This document shows, in pieces, positions 17,773 to 26,418 of a stretch of DNA of 64,000 nucleotides. The stretch covers positions 492,718-556,717 of the forward strand of contig NZ_BMRC01000006.1 in the NCBI RefSeq assembly GCF_014648435.1, read 5' to 3'. The stretch comes from Nonomuraea spiralis (GTDB lineage Bacteria; Actinomycetota; Actinomycetes; Streptosporangiales; Streptosporangiaceae). The translations under genes and the position numbers were made by a program. Every line of letters begins with the position of its first letter. Position 1 is the stretch's first letter. The notes below the pieces were generated by a model. The model worked only from the letters and a program-made list of their open reading frames with translations. It was not told where the DNA came from and ran no database searches.

Positions 17773-19232
17773 CACATCACCGCGCCGAGTTGCCAGGGCA
17801 CGAACTCCTCGGCCCCGAAGCCCAGTTCCTCGCTGCGCGTCGGCTCACCCGAGGCGACCCGCAGCACCAGGTCGAAGATCTGCCTGCCGACGGTCCGCGG
17901 ATCGGCGCGGCCGTCGGCGATGGGCCCGCAGTCGAGGTCCATGTCCCCGGCCATGCGGCGGAACAGCTCGCTGCTGGTGGCCAGCTTGGCGCTGGGCACC
18001 GGGCGGCAGCCGTACACCGAGCCGCGGCCGGTGGTGAAGCAGATGACGTTGGCGCCCCCGGCGACCATGCCGGTGGCCGAGACGGGGTCGTAGCCGGGGG
18101 TGTCCATGAAGACCAGGCCCTTGGCCTCGACGCGTTCGGCGTATTCGTAGACGGCGGTGAGCGGGGTGGAACCGCCCTTCGTGACCGCTCCGAGGGACTT
18201 CTCCAGGATCGTGGTGATCCCGCCCTCCCGGTTGCCCGGTGAGGGGTTGTGGTCCATGCTGCCGCCGTGCGCGGCGACGTACTCGCGCCACCAGGCGACG
18301 CGTTCCATCAGACGGGCGGCGACCCGCGGGGTGGCGGCCCGTTCGGCGAGCAGGTGCTCGGCGCCGTAGATCTCCGGGGTCTCCCCCAGGACGGCGGTGC
18401 CGCCCTGGGCGACCAGGAGGTCGGCGGCCACGCCCAGGGCGGGGTTGGCGGTCAGGCCGGAGTAGCCGTCGGAGCCGCCGCACTGCAGGCCGAGGATCAG
18501 CTCCGAGGCCGGTACGCGGGTGCGCCGGGCCCTGGCGACGTCGGGGAGCAACTCCTCGATGGCCCTGGTGGCGGCGTCGACCGTCTTCCTCGTGCCGCCG
18601 AGTTCCTGGATGGTCAGCGTGGGGATGTCGGTGGCCGGCTGGTTGACCTCGCAGCCGAGGCCGAGCATGAGGATGGCGCCGAAGTTCGGGTGCGCGGCGT
18701 AGCCGTCGAGGGTGCGGCGCAGGATCGCCAGGCCCTCGCCGTCGTCGGCCAGGCCGCAGCCGGTGTTGTGGGTCAGGGCGACGACGCCGTCGATGCCCTC
18801 GTGGTCCTGGAAACGCCGGGCGACGAGCCTGGCGACCGTGGCCGAGCAGTTGACCGAGGTGAGGATGCCGATGTGGTTGCGGGTTCCCACCCTGCCGCCG
18901 GGCCGTACGTACCCGTCGAAGTAGGACGTCTCCTGCGGTGCGGGCGTCGCCGACTGTGCGGCCGGAGCCGTCCGGCGGGGGGCGGTGTCGTCGTGGCGCA
19001 GGTTGTGTGTGTGCACGTGCGCGCCCGCCTCGATCGCGGCCGACGCCACGCCGATGTGCTGACCGTACTTGAGCACCGGGTCGCCCGCCCGCAACGCGCG
19101 CAACGCGATCTTGTGCCCCCTTGGCACGTCACCCGCGACGACCAGCCCGTCGTACCGCTCGCCCGCGCGCAGGTCGCGTAAGGCGACCGCGACGTCGTCC
19201 CCCTCGCGCAGTCGCAGCAGATCCTCGCCCAT
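17772..19232 (-). CDS. uxaA: Altronate dehydratase-family protein (UxaA type)
   Basis: 486 residues. An N-terminal SAF domain (residues about 1-85, ending AGAHVHTHNL) is followed by the main D-galactarate/altronate dehydratase domain. Conserved Cys-containing motifs NTGCGL, LGLQCGGSDGYSGL and VYGCRPVPSAKLA are expected to bind the metal or iron. The reaction is D-altronate to 2-keto-3-deoxygluconate. It starts at an ATG overlapping the NagA stop (TGATG). With the adjacent UxaB/UxuB-like reductase it gives two successive steps of hexuronate catabolism. No uronate isomerase, KDG kinase or aldolase is seen here. Confidence 0.88.
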   Translation of the reverse strand: MGEDLLRLREGDDVAVALRDLRAGERYDGLVVAGDVPRGHKIALRALRAGDPVLKYGQHIGVASAAIEAGAHVHTHNLRHDDTAPRRTAPAAQSATPAPQETSYFDGYVRPGGRVGTRNHIGILTSVNCSATVARLVARRFQDHEGIDGVVALTHNTGCGLADDGEGLAILRRTLDGYAAHPNFGAILMLGLGCEVNQPATDIPTLTIQELGGTRKTVDAATRAIEELLPDVARARRTRVPASELILGLQCGGSDGYSGLTANPALGVAADLLVAQGGTAVLGETPEIYGAEHLLAERAATPRVAARLMERVAWWREYVAAHGGSMDHNPSPGNREGGITTILEKSLGAVTKGGSTPLTAVYEYAERVEAKGLVFMDTPGYDPVSATGMVAGGANVICFTTGRGSVYGCRPVPSAKLATSSELFRRMAGDMDLDCGPIADGRADPRTVGRQIFDLVLRVASGEPTRSEELGFGAEEFVPWQLGAVM

Positions 19233-20446
19233 CACGCAGCCCCTTCCCGAAGCCCGTCCTCGTCCAGCAGCCAGCGCCCGCCCACGACCGTGGCCCGTAC
19301 GCCGAAGTCGTCGTCGAACAGCGCCAGGTCGGCCAGGCACCCCGCCCGCAGCGCCCCCTGGTCGCGCAGCCCGAGCACCCGCGCGGGCGTGGCGGTGGCC
19401 ATCGCGACCACCTCCGGCACGCCCAGCCCCAGCTCGCGCCGCAGGTGGCCGAGCATCGGGCCGAGCCCGGTCGTGCTCCCCGCGAACGACGCGCCGCCCG
19501 GCGCCATCCCCACCCCGTCACGTACGACACAGTCGAGCGCCCCCAGCCGGTACGGCGACCCGTCCGGCAACCCGGCGCCCGGGGTGGCGTCCGACACGAC
19601 GCACAACCGCCCCGGCAGGCAGCGCGCGGCGATCCGCAGGAGTTGCGGCGGCAGGTGCCGGCCGTCGGCGATCACCTCGGCGGTCAGCCCGTCGCTGGCC
19701 AGCGACTCCTCCAGCAGCCCCGGCACCCGCCACGGCCCCCGCCTGGTCAGCGCGGACTGCCCGCTCCACAGGTGGGTGAGATGCGTGACCCCGGCCGCGA
19801 CGGCGGCGGCGAAGACGTCCCCGGCGGCCTGGCTGTGGCCGATCGCCACGACGCTCCCGGCGGCGGCGAACCGCCGTACGGCCTCGATCCCGCCGGGCAG
19901 TTCGGGAGCGAGCGTGACCATGCTCGGCGTCCCGGCGGCCAGCAGCGCGCCGACCGCCTCGGCCGACGGCGGCACGAGCAACGCCGGATCATGTGCCCCG
20001 GCCTGCTCGGGCGCCAGGAACGGCCCCTCCAGGTGCACCCCGAGCAGCCGGGCGCCCTCGCGCGGCGGGCCGTCCGCCGGATCGTTCGCGATGTCCGGTT
20101 CGGTGATCGTCCGGGCCAGGGCCAGCCGGTCGGCCAGGTCCGCCGGCGGGGCCGTGGCCAGCGACGCCTGCACCGCGGTCACGCCGAAGCGCGCCTGCGC
20201 GGCCAGGACCGACGTCCAGGCCACGGCGTCGCCCTCGTCGAACCCGCGCCCGCCGGCTCCGTGCGTGTGCAGATCGATCAGGCCCGGCGTCAGGTACGCC
20301 CCGCCGGCGTCCACCCGCCGTACGCCGACCAGTTCGGCGGCGGGCAGCACCGCCTCGATGCGGTCGCCGGACACCACGACGGCCAGGTCCTCCCGGACTT
20401 CCCCCGGCAGGACCGCCCGGGCCCCGGTCAAGGCGTATCTCGCCAT
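19232..20446 (-). CDS. nagA: N-acetylglucosamine-6-phosphate deacetylase
   Basis: 404 residues, amidohydrolase fold. Metal and substrate residues are visible in order: GLIDLHTHG (HxH), LLGVHLEGPFL (Glu), VAIGHSQA (His), VTHLTHLWSG (His) and VVSDATPGAG (catalytic Asp). HLWSG replaces the more usual HLFNAM, a modest variation. It makes glucosamine-6-phosphate for NagB. It is the first gene of the five-gene catabolic operon; the GTGAGGGGGAGTGC leader provides a purine-rich ribosome site, and LacI operators lie in its promoter. Confidence 0.93.
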   Translation of the reverse strand: MARYALTGARAVLPGEVREDLAVVVSGDRIEAVLPAAELVGVRRVDAGGAYLTPGLIDLHTHGAGGRGFDEGDAVAWTSVLAAQARFGVTAVQASLATAPPADLADRLALARTITEPDIANDPADGPPREGARLLGVHLEGPFLAPEQAGAHDPALLVPPSAEAVGALLAAGTPSMVTLAPELPGGIEAVRRFAAAGSVVAIGHSQAAGDVFAAAVAAGVTHLTHLWSGQSALTRRGPWRVPGLLEESLASDGLTAEVIADGRHLPPQLLRIAARCLPGRLCVVSDATPGAGLPDGSPYRLGALDCVVRDGVGMAPGGASFAGSTTGLGPMLGHLRRELGLGVPEVVAMATATPARVLGLRDQGALRAGCLADLALFDDDFGVRATVVGGRWLLDEDGLREGAA

Positions 20447-20460
20447 GCACTCCCCCTCAC

Positions 20461-20552
20461 CGCAAGCGGTTGCGCAACTTGTTTATCCCATCGATGACGC
20501 CATCATCAAGAGCTTGTCGGCAATTGCCGCAAACGCTTGCCTTTCGTATGAT
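20461..20552. promoter_or_regulatory. Divergent promoter region with two LacI operators
   Basis: Two operators, GCAAGCGGTTGC (20462-20473, within a 14-bp match at 20461-20474) and GCAAACGCTTGC (20529-20540), have centres 67 bp apart. On the plus strand TTGCCG (20524-20529) and TATGAT (20547-20552) form a 17-bp-spaced promoter with the second operator in the spacer. On the minus strand a weaker pair (TTGATG, 17 bp, ATAAAC) would start just before the first operator. The arrangement controls nagA and the SDR gene together. Confidence 0.78.
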
Positions 20553-20582
20553 CGACGTCACGCGAAGCAGAGAGGAGCCCAC

Positions 20583-21362
20583 GTGTCCCCCACACGACGC
20601 TTCGAGGGCCGCCACGCCCTCGTCACCGGCGCCGGGTCCGGCATCGGGCTGGAGATCGCCGCGAGGCTCGCCGCCGAGGGCGCGCACGTGACCGTCGCCG
20701 ACCGCGACGCCGGCCTCGCCGACCGGGCCGCGGCCGAGATCGGCGGCACCGCGCTGCACCTCGACGTCACCGACGCCGAAGCCGTCGCCGCCATCGACCT
20801 GACCCCCGGCGTCCCCGACATCCTGGTCAACAACGCCGCCGTCTGCTCGGACACGCCGCTGCCGCGCATGAGCGAGCAGGAGTGGGACACCGACCTGGCC
20901 ACGGTCCTGAAGGGCCCGTTCCTGGTCTGCCGCACCCTGCTGCCGCGCATGGCCGCGCGCGGCTCCGGCAGCGTCGTCAACATCGGCTCGATCAACGCGA
21001 GCGCCTACTACGGCAACGACGCCTACAGCGCCGCGAAGGCGGGCCTGGAAAGCCTCACCAGAAGCCTCGCCGTCCGGTACGGCAGAGCGGGCGTACGGGT
21101 CAACCTCGTCGCCCCCGCCACCATCCGCACCCCGATCTGGAACGAACGCCTGGCCCGCGACCCGGCACTCATGGAACGCCTGGCCCGCTGGTACCCGCTG
21201 GGCCGCATCGGCTCCCCCGAGGACGTGGCCAACGCCGTGCTGTTCCTCGCCTCGGCCGAGGCGGCCTGGATCACCGGCACGGTGCTGCGCGTCGACGGCG
21301 GTCTCAGCGCCGGCAACGCCCAGCTCGTGACCGACATCCTCACCGAGGACTACCTGGCGTGA
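20583..21362 (+). CDS. Short-chain dehydrogenase/reductase
   Basis: 259 residues, classical SDR. The cofactor loop is TGAGSGIGLEIA, then NNAAV, the catalytic Ser in SVVNIGSINA, and YSAAK with the catalytic Tyr and Lys. Asp in VADRDAG suggests NAD rather than NADP. GTG start with AGAGGAG five bases upstream. It overlaps the following Gfo/Idh gene by four bases. Many homologs oxidise sugars or sugar acids, which fits the island, but the exact substrate is not readable. Confidence 0.9.
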   Translation: MSPTRRFEGRHALVTGAGSGIGLEIAARLAAEGAHVTVADRDAGLADRAAAEIGGTALHLDVTDAEAVAAIDLTPGVPDILVNNAAVCSDTPLPRMSEQEWDTDLATVLKGPFLVCRTLLPRMAARGSGSVVNIGSINASAYYGNDAYSAAKAGLESLTRSLAVRYGRAGVRVNLVAPATIRTPIWNERLARDPALMERLARWYPLGRIGSPEDVANAVLFLASAEAAWITGTVLRVDGGLSAGNAQLVTDILTEDYLA

Positions 21363-22522
21363 ACGACCTGCGCATCGCGGTGATCGGCGCGGGCCAGCGG
21401 GTCAGCGTCGCCCAGGAGGCCCACCGCCCCGGCCGGGGCGCCCGGGTCACCGCCGTCTGCGACCTCGACCCGGCCCGCCTCGCCCATGCCAGAACCCTGT
21501 TCGGCGACGAGGTGCGCACCACGACCCGCCTGGAGGACGTGCTCGACGCGGACGCCGTCATCGTGGCCACCCCCGACCACCTGCACGCCGAGCACGCCGT
21601 CGCCGTCCTGAGCGCGGGCCTGCCCACGTTCGTGGAGAAACCGCTGGCCACGACCGTGGAGGACGCCGACCGCGTGCTGGAGGCGGCCCGCGCCCACGGC
21701 GCCCGCCTGTACGTCGGCCACAACATGCGTCACATGCCGGTCGTCCGCGAGATGCGCTCACTGATCGGGCAGGGCGCGATCGGCGAGGTGACAGCCGTCT
21801 GGTGCCGCCATTTCGTCGGCCACGGCGGCGACTACTACTTCAAGGACTGGCACGCCGACCGCCGCAACACCACCGGCCTGCTGCTGCAGAAGGGCGCCCA
21901 CGACCTCGACGTCATCCACTGGCTGGCCGGGTCGCGTACCGGGCTGGTGACGGCCATGGGCGCCCTGGGCGTCTACGGCCGCGTGGAGGACCGTTCGCCC
22001 GGCCTGGACGAGCACTGGTTCGACCCGGAGCGCAACTGGCCGCCGCTCGGCCAGCGCGGCCTCAACCCGGTCATCGACGTGGAGGACCTGTCGATGGTCC
22101 TGATGCGCCTGGACAACGGGGTGCAGGCCAGTTACCAGCAGTGCCACTACACGCCCGACTACTGGCGCAACTACACGGTGATCGGCACCGAGGGCAGGCT
22201 GGAGAACTTCGGCGACCACCGGGGCAGCAGTGTCGTACGGGTGTGGAACAAGGGCCGGCGCGACTACGACGCCGACGGGGACCTGGTGGTCGCCGTACCG
22301 GAGGCCGGGGGCGGGCACGGCGGGCACGGCGGGGCCGACCGGGCGCTGATGACGGAGTTCCTCCGCTTCGCCAGGGAGGGCGGGGCCACCGACACCTCAC
22401 CGGTGGCCGCCCGGGACGCGGTGGCGGCGGCGTACCACGCGACCATGTCACTCCGCTCGGGGTCGACGCCGCGCGCGGTGCCGCCGGTCTCACCCGAGAT
22501 ATCGGCCTATTTCGCAATTTAG
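21359..22522 (+). CDS. Gfo/Idh/MocA-family oxidoreductase, second copy
   Basis: 387 residues. Rossmann loop VIGAGQR, VATPDHLHAEHAV, and TFVEKPLATT with the catalytic Lys. LLQKGAHDLDVIHWL supplies the typical Asp/His pair. Two short HGG units near residue 320 form a small Gly/His-rich loop. It is translationally coupled to the SDR gene (GTGA). It is not a close copy of the Gfo/Idh gene at 14584, so the two probably act on different sugar intermediates. Confidence 0.88.
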   Translation: MNDLRIAVIGAGQRVSVAQEAHRPGRGARVTAVCDLDPARLAHARTLFGDEVRTTTRLEDVLDADAVIVATPDHLHAEHAVAVLSAGLPTFVEKPLATTVEDADRVLEAARAHGARLYVGHNMRHMPVVREMRSLIGQGAIGEVTAVWCRHFVGHGGDYYFKDWHADRRNTTGLLLQKGAHDLDVIHWLAGSRTGLVTAMGALGVYGRVEDRSPGLDEHWFDPERNWPPLGQRGLNPVIDVEDLSMVLMRLDNGVQASYQQCHYTPDYWRNYTVIGTEGRLENFGDHRGSSVVRVWNKGRRDYDADGDLVVAVPEAGGGHGGHGGADRALMTEFLRFAREGGATDTSPVAARDAVAAAYHATMSLRSGSTPRAVPPVSPEISAYFAI

Positions 22523-22642
22523 GACAGCCGTTTCGCGTAGGGCGGCGTTGGGCGGGTATCGGGCGAATGATTATGATCAAGATCGCGACGGAATGATCTA
22601 CTGTTCCGCCGTGCTAGCCGCCCCACCCCCGAAGGGATGCTG

Positions 22643-22894
22643 ATGCCCAAGCTCACCCGCGCCGCCGCGACCACGTTCGCGGCGGTCGCCCTGGCCGCCA
22701 CCTGCTCCGCAGTGACGGCGCCCGCCAGCTCCGCGACCACCTCGGTCGCGGCCTCCACCTGGATCAAGTACGGCGACTACTCCAGCGAGGCGAAGTGCGT
22801 CGCCAAGGGCAAGCAGCTCAGGGCCAGCGGCGCGTACCTGTCGTACTCCTGCGAGTACACCGGCTTCTTCACGCTGATGGTCCTGACCAGGTAG
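22643..22894 (+). CDS. Small secreted protein with one Cys pair
   Basis: 83 residues. MPKLTRAAATTFAAVALAATC is a signal peptide, with cleavage likely after the Ala/Ser-rich run near residue 35. The mature part of about 45 residues holds two cysteines (EAKCVAKG and SYSCEY) that could form a disulfide. The pattern is common in small secreted actinomycete proteins of unknown role. Start at the second ATG because AAGGG ends 6 bases before it. It stands alone, followed by a convergent terminator. Confidence 0.7.
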   Translation: MPKLTRAAATTFAAVALAATCSAVTAPASSATTSVAASTWIKYGDYSSEAKCVAKGKQLRASGAYLSYSCEYTGFFTLMVLTR

Positions 22895-22910
22895 TCGCCT
22901 GACCACCCGC

Positions 22911-22936
22911 GGCCCGGAGGTCATCCCCTCCGGGCC
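22911..22936. terminator. Bidirectional terminator hairpin between convergent genes
   Basis: GGCCCGGAGG (22911-22920) pairs perfectly with CCTCCGGGCC (22927-22936) around a 6-base loop. No T-run follows, but it lies between the 3' ends of two convergent genes and would serve both. Confidence 0.65.
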
Positions 22937-22943
22937 GGCGGGC

Positions 22944-24314
22944 TCACGGCGTCCGGCCGGTGGACCCGTCGAAGATCATGGTGTGCCCGAGCGGCCAGCC
23001 GGGGTCGCCGGTGCGGACGAAACGTACCCAGGCGGCGTGCATGGCGTCGGCCAGGGCCTGGGGCGCGTCCGGTCCCGCGGTGCGTTCGACGCCGGGCGCG
23101 TCGAGCACGTCGAAGACGAAGGGCAGGTCGAGGTTGTGCACCGCGCCCACCCGTCCGCCGCCGACCGGGCTCTCGACCGGCGACTCCCACCGGAACTCGT
23201 AGCCGTGTGCGGGCCTGGCCTCGCGGATCCAGCGGGTCTCCCGGGTGAACAGGTGCTGGGTGAAGGCACGTCCGACGCGCTCGGCGGGCGTGAGACCGGG
23301 TTCGTCGACCGTGACGCCGAGATGGTCGAGCGCGGCCCGCGCGGCGGCCTCGTCGAGCCCTTCGGCCAGGCGGCGGACGAACACGTCGGCCTCCTGCGAG
23401 GTGCAGCCGACCAGCAGCGGGACGTGCCGGCTCGCGCCCGCGCGCAGGGCGGCCAGCGGCACGGCCGGGATCAGGTCGCCGTCGACGACCGGCTTGACCG
23501 GCACCGACTCGTTCAGCCCGCCGGAGTCGCCGGTCAGCGGCGGCGGCTGTTCGGCGACGAGCGCCTCGGGGGACAGCGCGGCGAAGGCGGACCTGGTCGG
23601 GGCGATCCCCAGCCGGGCGGCGAGCGTCCTGGCGTAGTCGCGGGCCTCCTGCTCGGTGGCGACCAGGGTGGCCGAGCCGCTCATCACGATCGCGCGCCGG
23701 AACAGCCCTTCGGCGCGCGGCATCGTCAGCAGGGTGGCGACGGCGGCGGCGCCCGCCGACTGCCCGGCGATCGTCACGTCGCCGGGGTCGCCGCCGAAGG
23801 CCGCGATGTTGTCGCGTACCCATTCCAGCGCGGCCAGCCAGTCCAGGACACCCCGGTTGAGCGGGGCGTCCTCCAGGGCCAGGAAACCCTCGAAGCCGAG
23901 CCGGTAGTTGACGGCCACGCAGACCACGCCGTCGCGGGCGAAGCGGGCGCCCTGGTGCCAGGCGGCCCCGTTGCCGCCGATGGAGAACGCGCCGCCGTGG
24001 ATCCAGACCAGGACGGGCAGGTTCGCCCGGTCGGTCCGGGGGGTGCGTACGTCGAGGTTGAGGCAGTCCTCGCCGGTCTCGAAGACGTCGGGCGCGTACA
24101 GGCCGACGTCCTCACCGGCCGCCTGCGGGGCGGCGGGACCCCGCGTGACGGCCGGCCGTACGCCGTCCCACGCGGGCGGGGGTACGGGCGCGCCGAAGCG
24201 GTTCTCGCCGAAGGGCGGGGCGGCGTACGGCACACCGAGGAAGGCCAGCACGCCCTCCTCGGCCCTGCCCTCGACCAGCCCCGACGTGGTACGCACGATC
24301 ACCGGCGACGCCAT
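22944..24314 (-). CDS. Type B carboxylesterase
   Basis: 456 residues, no signal peptide. Start VRTTSGLVEG, then FLGVPYAAPP and EDCLNLDVRTP, are type-B carboxylesterase landmarks. The oxyanion hole is WIHGGAFSIGG, the nucleophile is Ser in TIAGQSAGA, and the catalytic His is in GAVHNLDLPFVFD. It hydrolyses carboxylic esters in the cytosol. Last gene of the TetR-controlled operon, with its first 16 bases overlapping the M28-like gene. Confidence 0.92.
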   Translation of the reverse strand: MASPVIVRTTSGLVEGRAEEGVLAFLGVPYAAPPFGENRFGAPVPPPAWDGVRPAVTRGPAAPQAAGEDVGLYAPDVFETGEDCLNLDVRTPRTDRANLPVLVWIHGGAFSIGGNGAAWHQGARFARDGVVCVAVNYRLGFEGFLALEDAPLNRGVLDWLAALEWVRDNIAAFGGDPGDVTIAGQSAGAAAVATLLTMPRAEGLFRRAIVMSGSATLVATEQEARDYARTLAARLGIAPTRSAFAALSPEALVAEQPPPLTGDSGGLNESVPVKPVVDGDLIPAVPLAALRAGASRHVPLLVGCTSQEADVFVRRLAEGLDEAAARAALDHLGVTVDEPGLTPAERVGRAFTQHLFTRETRWIREARPAHGYEFRWESPVESPVGGGRVGAVHNLDLPFVFDVLDAPGVERTAGPDAPQALADAMHAAWVRFVRTGDPGWPLGHTMIFDGSTGRTP

Positions 24315-25621
24315 CCGGCCGTCCCTTCGACGATTCTGACCGCCGCCCGGGTGAGCGGCTCAAGACGGGCCTCGTCCACCTTGTCCAGGGTGTCGGCCGA
24401 GTCGAACAGGTACATGGGAGCCGACAGGAAGTGCACGAGCGGCACCCCCTCGGGGTGGAAGAAGGCCCCGTCGGTGGGCGGCATCGGGGAGAACACGTCC
24501 GGCGGCAACACGAACGAGCGCCGAAGGTCCTCCGCGACGACGGCCGCCGCCACCAGGCTCTCCAGCTCCGGTTTCCTCGTGGTGAACCACCAGCCGGGTT
24601 CGGGGTCGCCGGTGGGCACCAGCTCGCCGTCCACGACCACGCACCGCCGGGCGGCGTGCTCCAGGTGGAGCTGGAGCACGACGTCGTCCAGCAGGGCGCG
24701 GTTCTCCTCGATGAAGGCCCGGGTGCCCGCGGCGTGCGCCATGTGGCCCGCGGTCAGCAGGAAGATCAGGTTGTGCGGCCGGTCCCGTTCCGGCACGCCC
24801 GCCCAGTACCGGGCGGCGGCCAGCACCAGCGCGATCCCCGAGGCGTCCTCGACGGCCGAGGCCCAGGGCGCGTCGTGGTGCGAACCGATGATCACCCACT
24901 GGTCGGAGCGGCCGGGGAGCGTGCCGATCACGTTGTGCGACAGGCCCGGACCCGTCTCCGACTCGACGGTGAGCGTGCCCGTGCAGGGGCCCTCGTCGAC
25001 CAGGTCGAGCACCCGCCGCGAGTCGGCGCCCGACAACCAGACGGCCGGGAGGTCCCGGTGCACGGCGTCGTAGGGCACGTAGTAGTCGCGGGTCTCCCAC
25101 GGCACGCCGGTCAGCGCCCCCGCGAAGGCGGCGGCGCCGGCGTCCATGACGCCCTGGATGACGTCGAGGTAGTCGAGCTGGAACGGCAGCGTCTGGACCA
25201 GTTCGCCGAAGACGCCCTCGGGGTCGTGCACGGCCGTCGCCAGGTCCCTGACGTAGGACTGCGGCAGCTCGGTGAAGGCGTACTCGGGCACGACGATCGC
25301 GCCCGGCACGACCTCGCGGCTGACCGGCGCGGTCACGGTCGCCTTCGGCGTGGTGTACGGCAGCGCGGACGCCGCCACCCGTACGACTCTCGACGGATCG
25401 GCGTCCAGCCGCACCACCAGGGTCGCCGTGACCGGCCGCCAGACGGGCAGCTCGACCGGCGCCAGCCGTACGTCGTGGAGCCCGAACTCGGTGAAGCGCC
25501 CGGCGGCCCACTCGGCGGTCCAGTCGTCGGCCGGGTAGCCGGGACGCCTGACGCCCCGCGAGGTGACCGTCTCGATCCACCCCATCATCCGCGCGGCGTC
25601 GGGGATCAGGTCCGGGATCAT
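24299..25621 (-). CDS. M28-like protein with altered catalytic motif
   Basis: 440 residues, cytosolic. Metal-site landmarks of M28 aminopeptidases start normally (IIGSHHDAPWASAVEDASG gives the His and bridging Asp). The next motif, normally the catalytic Glu-Glu of AEELG, reads LTAGHMAHAAGT, and the following Asp motif reads QLHLEHA. So the general-base Glu is missing at its usual place. A C-terminal His appears in GAFFHPEGVPLVHFL. It either uses a rewired metal site or a different reaction. It overlaps the permease stop by four bases (ATGA); GGAGGG is 8 bases upstream. Confidence 0.7.
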   Translation of the reverse strand: MIPDLIPDAARMMGWIETVTSRGVRRPGYPADDWTAEWAAGRFTEFGLHDVRLAPVELPVWRPVTATLVVRLDADPSRVVRVAASALPYTTPKATVTAPVSREVVPGAIVVPEYAFTELPQSYVRDLATAVHDPEGVFGELVQTLPFQLDYLDVIQGVMDAGAAAFAGALTGVPWETRDYYVPYDAVHRDLPAVWLSGADSRRVLDLVDEGPCTGTLTVESETGPGLSHNVIGTLPGRSDQWVIIGSHHDAPWASAVEDASGIALVLAAARYWAGVPERDRPHNLIFLLTAGHMAHAAGTRAFIEENRALLDDVVLQLHLEHAARRCVVVDGELVPTGDPEPGWWFTTRKPELESLVAAAVVAEDLRRSFVLPPDVFSPMPPTDGAFFHPEGVPLVHFLSAPMYLFDSADTLDKVDEARLEPLTRAAVRIVEGTAGWRRR

Positions 25622-26418
25622 CGTTTCAGCCCTCCGAAGGTGAGCCCCGCCACGTAGTAGCGCTGCAGCGCCACCATGAGGACGAACGGCGGCACGGCGG
25701 TGACCAGTGCCGCGGTGGTGGTCAGGTGATAGGTGATGCCGACCTCGCTCTGGAAGTTGGCCAGCCCCACCGGCAGCGGCCACAGCGACTGCTCGTTGGC
25801 CACGATCAGCGGCCACAGCAGGTTGTCCCACTGCGCCAGGAAGTGCACCAGGAACAGGGTGATGAGCGCGGGCTTAAGCAGCGGCGCGGCGATGCGGGCG
25901 AAGATGCGGAACTCCCCCGCGCCGTCGACCCGCGCGGCCAGCAGCAGCTCCTTCGGGATGCCGAGGGCGAACTGCCGCACTAGGAACACGCCGAACGCGC
26001 TGATCATGCCGGGCACCATCATGCCCTGGAAGGTGTTGACCCAGCCGAGTTCCTTCACAATGAGGAAGACGGGGATGACCAGGACCATCGGGGTGAGCGC
26101 GAGCGTGCCGATCACCAGCGCGAACAGGACCCGGCGGCCGGGGAAGGAGAGCTGGGCCATCGCGTACCCGGCGGCGGCCGAGAAGATCACGTCCAGGAGG
26201 CCGGTGCCGACGCACAGGACGAGGCTGTTGCGCAGGTACGTGGGCAGGTTGCCCTCGCCTGCCAGCCGCCCGATGTTCTCGGGCAGGTGGAAGCCGTTGA
26301 AGACCAGCCCGCGCAGGTCGGTGTCGTCCGGCGCCGAGGCCACGACGATCATGGAGTAGACCGGCAGCAGCATGCACCCGACGGCGGCGACCAGCCAGAC
26401 GGTACGCAGAACCTTCAT
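25618..26418 (-). CDS. ABC sugar transporter permease (MalG type)
   Basis: 266 residues, six membrane helices, EAA loop AARVDGAGEFRIFARIAAPLLKPAL near residue 170. It lacks the long N-terminal extension of some MalG proteins. ATGA overlap with the upstream permease. Together with that permease and the binding lipoprotein it forms a CUT1-type importer without a dedicated ATPase. Confidence 0.9.
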   Translation of the reverse strand: MKVLRTVWLVAAVGCMLLPVYSMIVVASAPDDTDLRGLVFNGFHLPENIGRLAGEGNLPTYLRNSLVLCVGTGLLDVIFSAAAGYAMAQLSFPGRRVLFALVIGTLALTPMVLVIPVFLIVKELGWVNTFQGMMVPGMISAFGVFLVRQFALGIPKELLLAARVDGAGEFRIFARIAAPLLKPALITLFLVHFLAQWDNLLWPLIVANEQSLWPLPVGLANFQSEVGITYHLTTTAALVTAVPPFVLMVALQRYYVAGLTFGGLKR

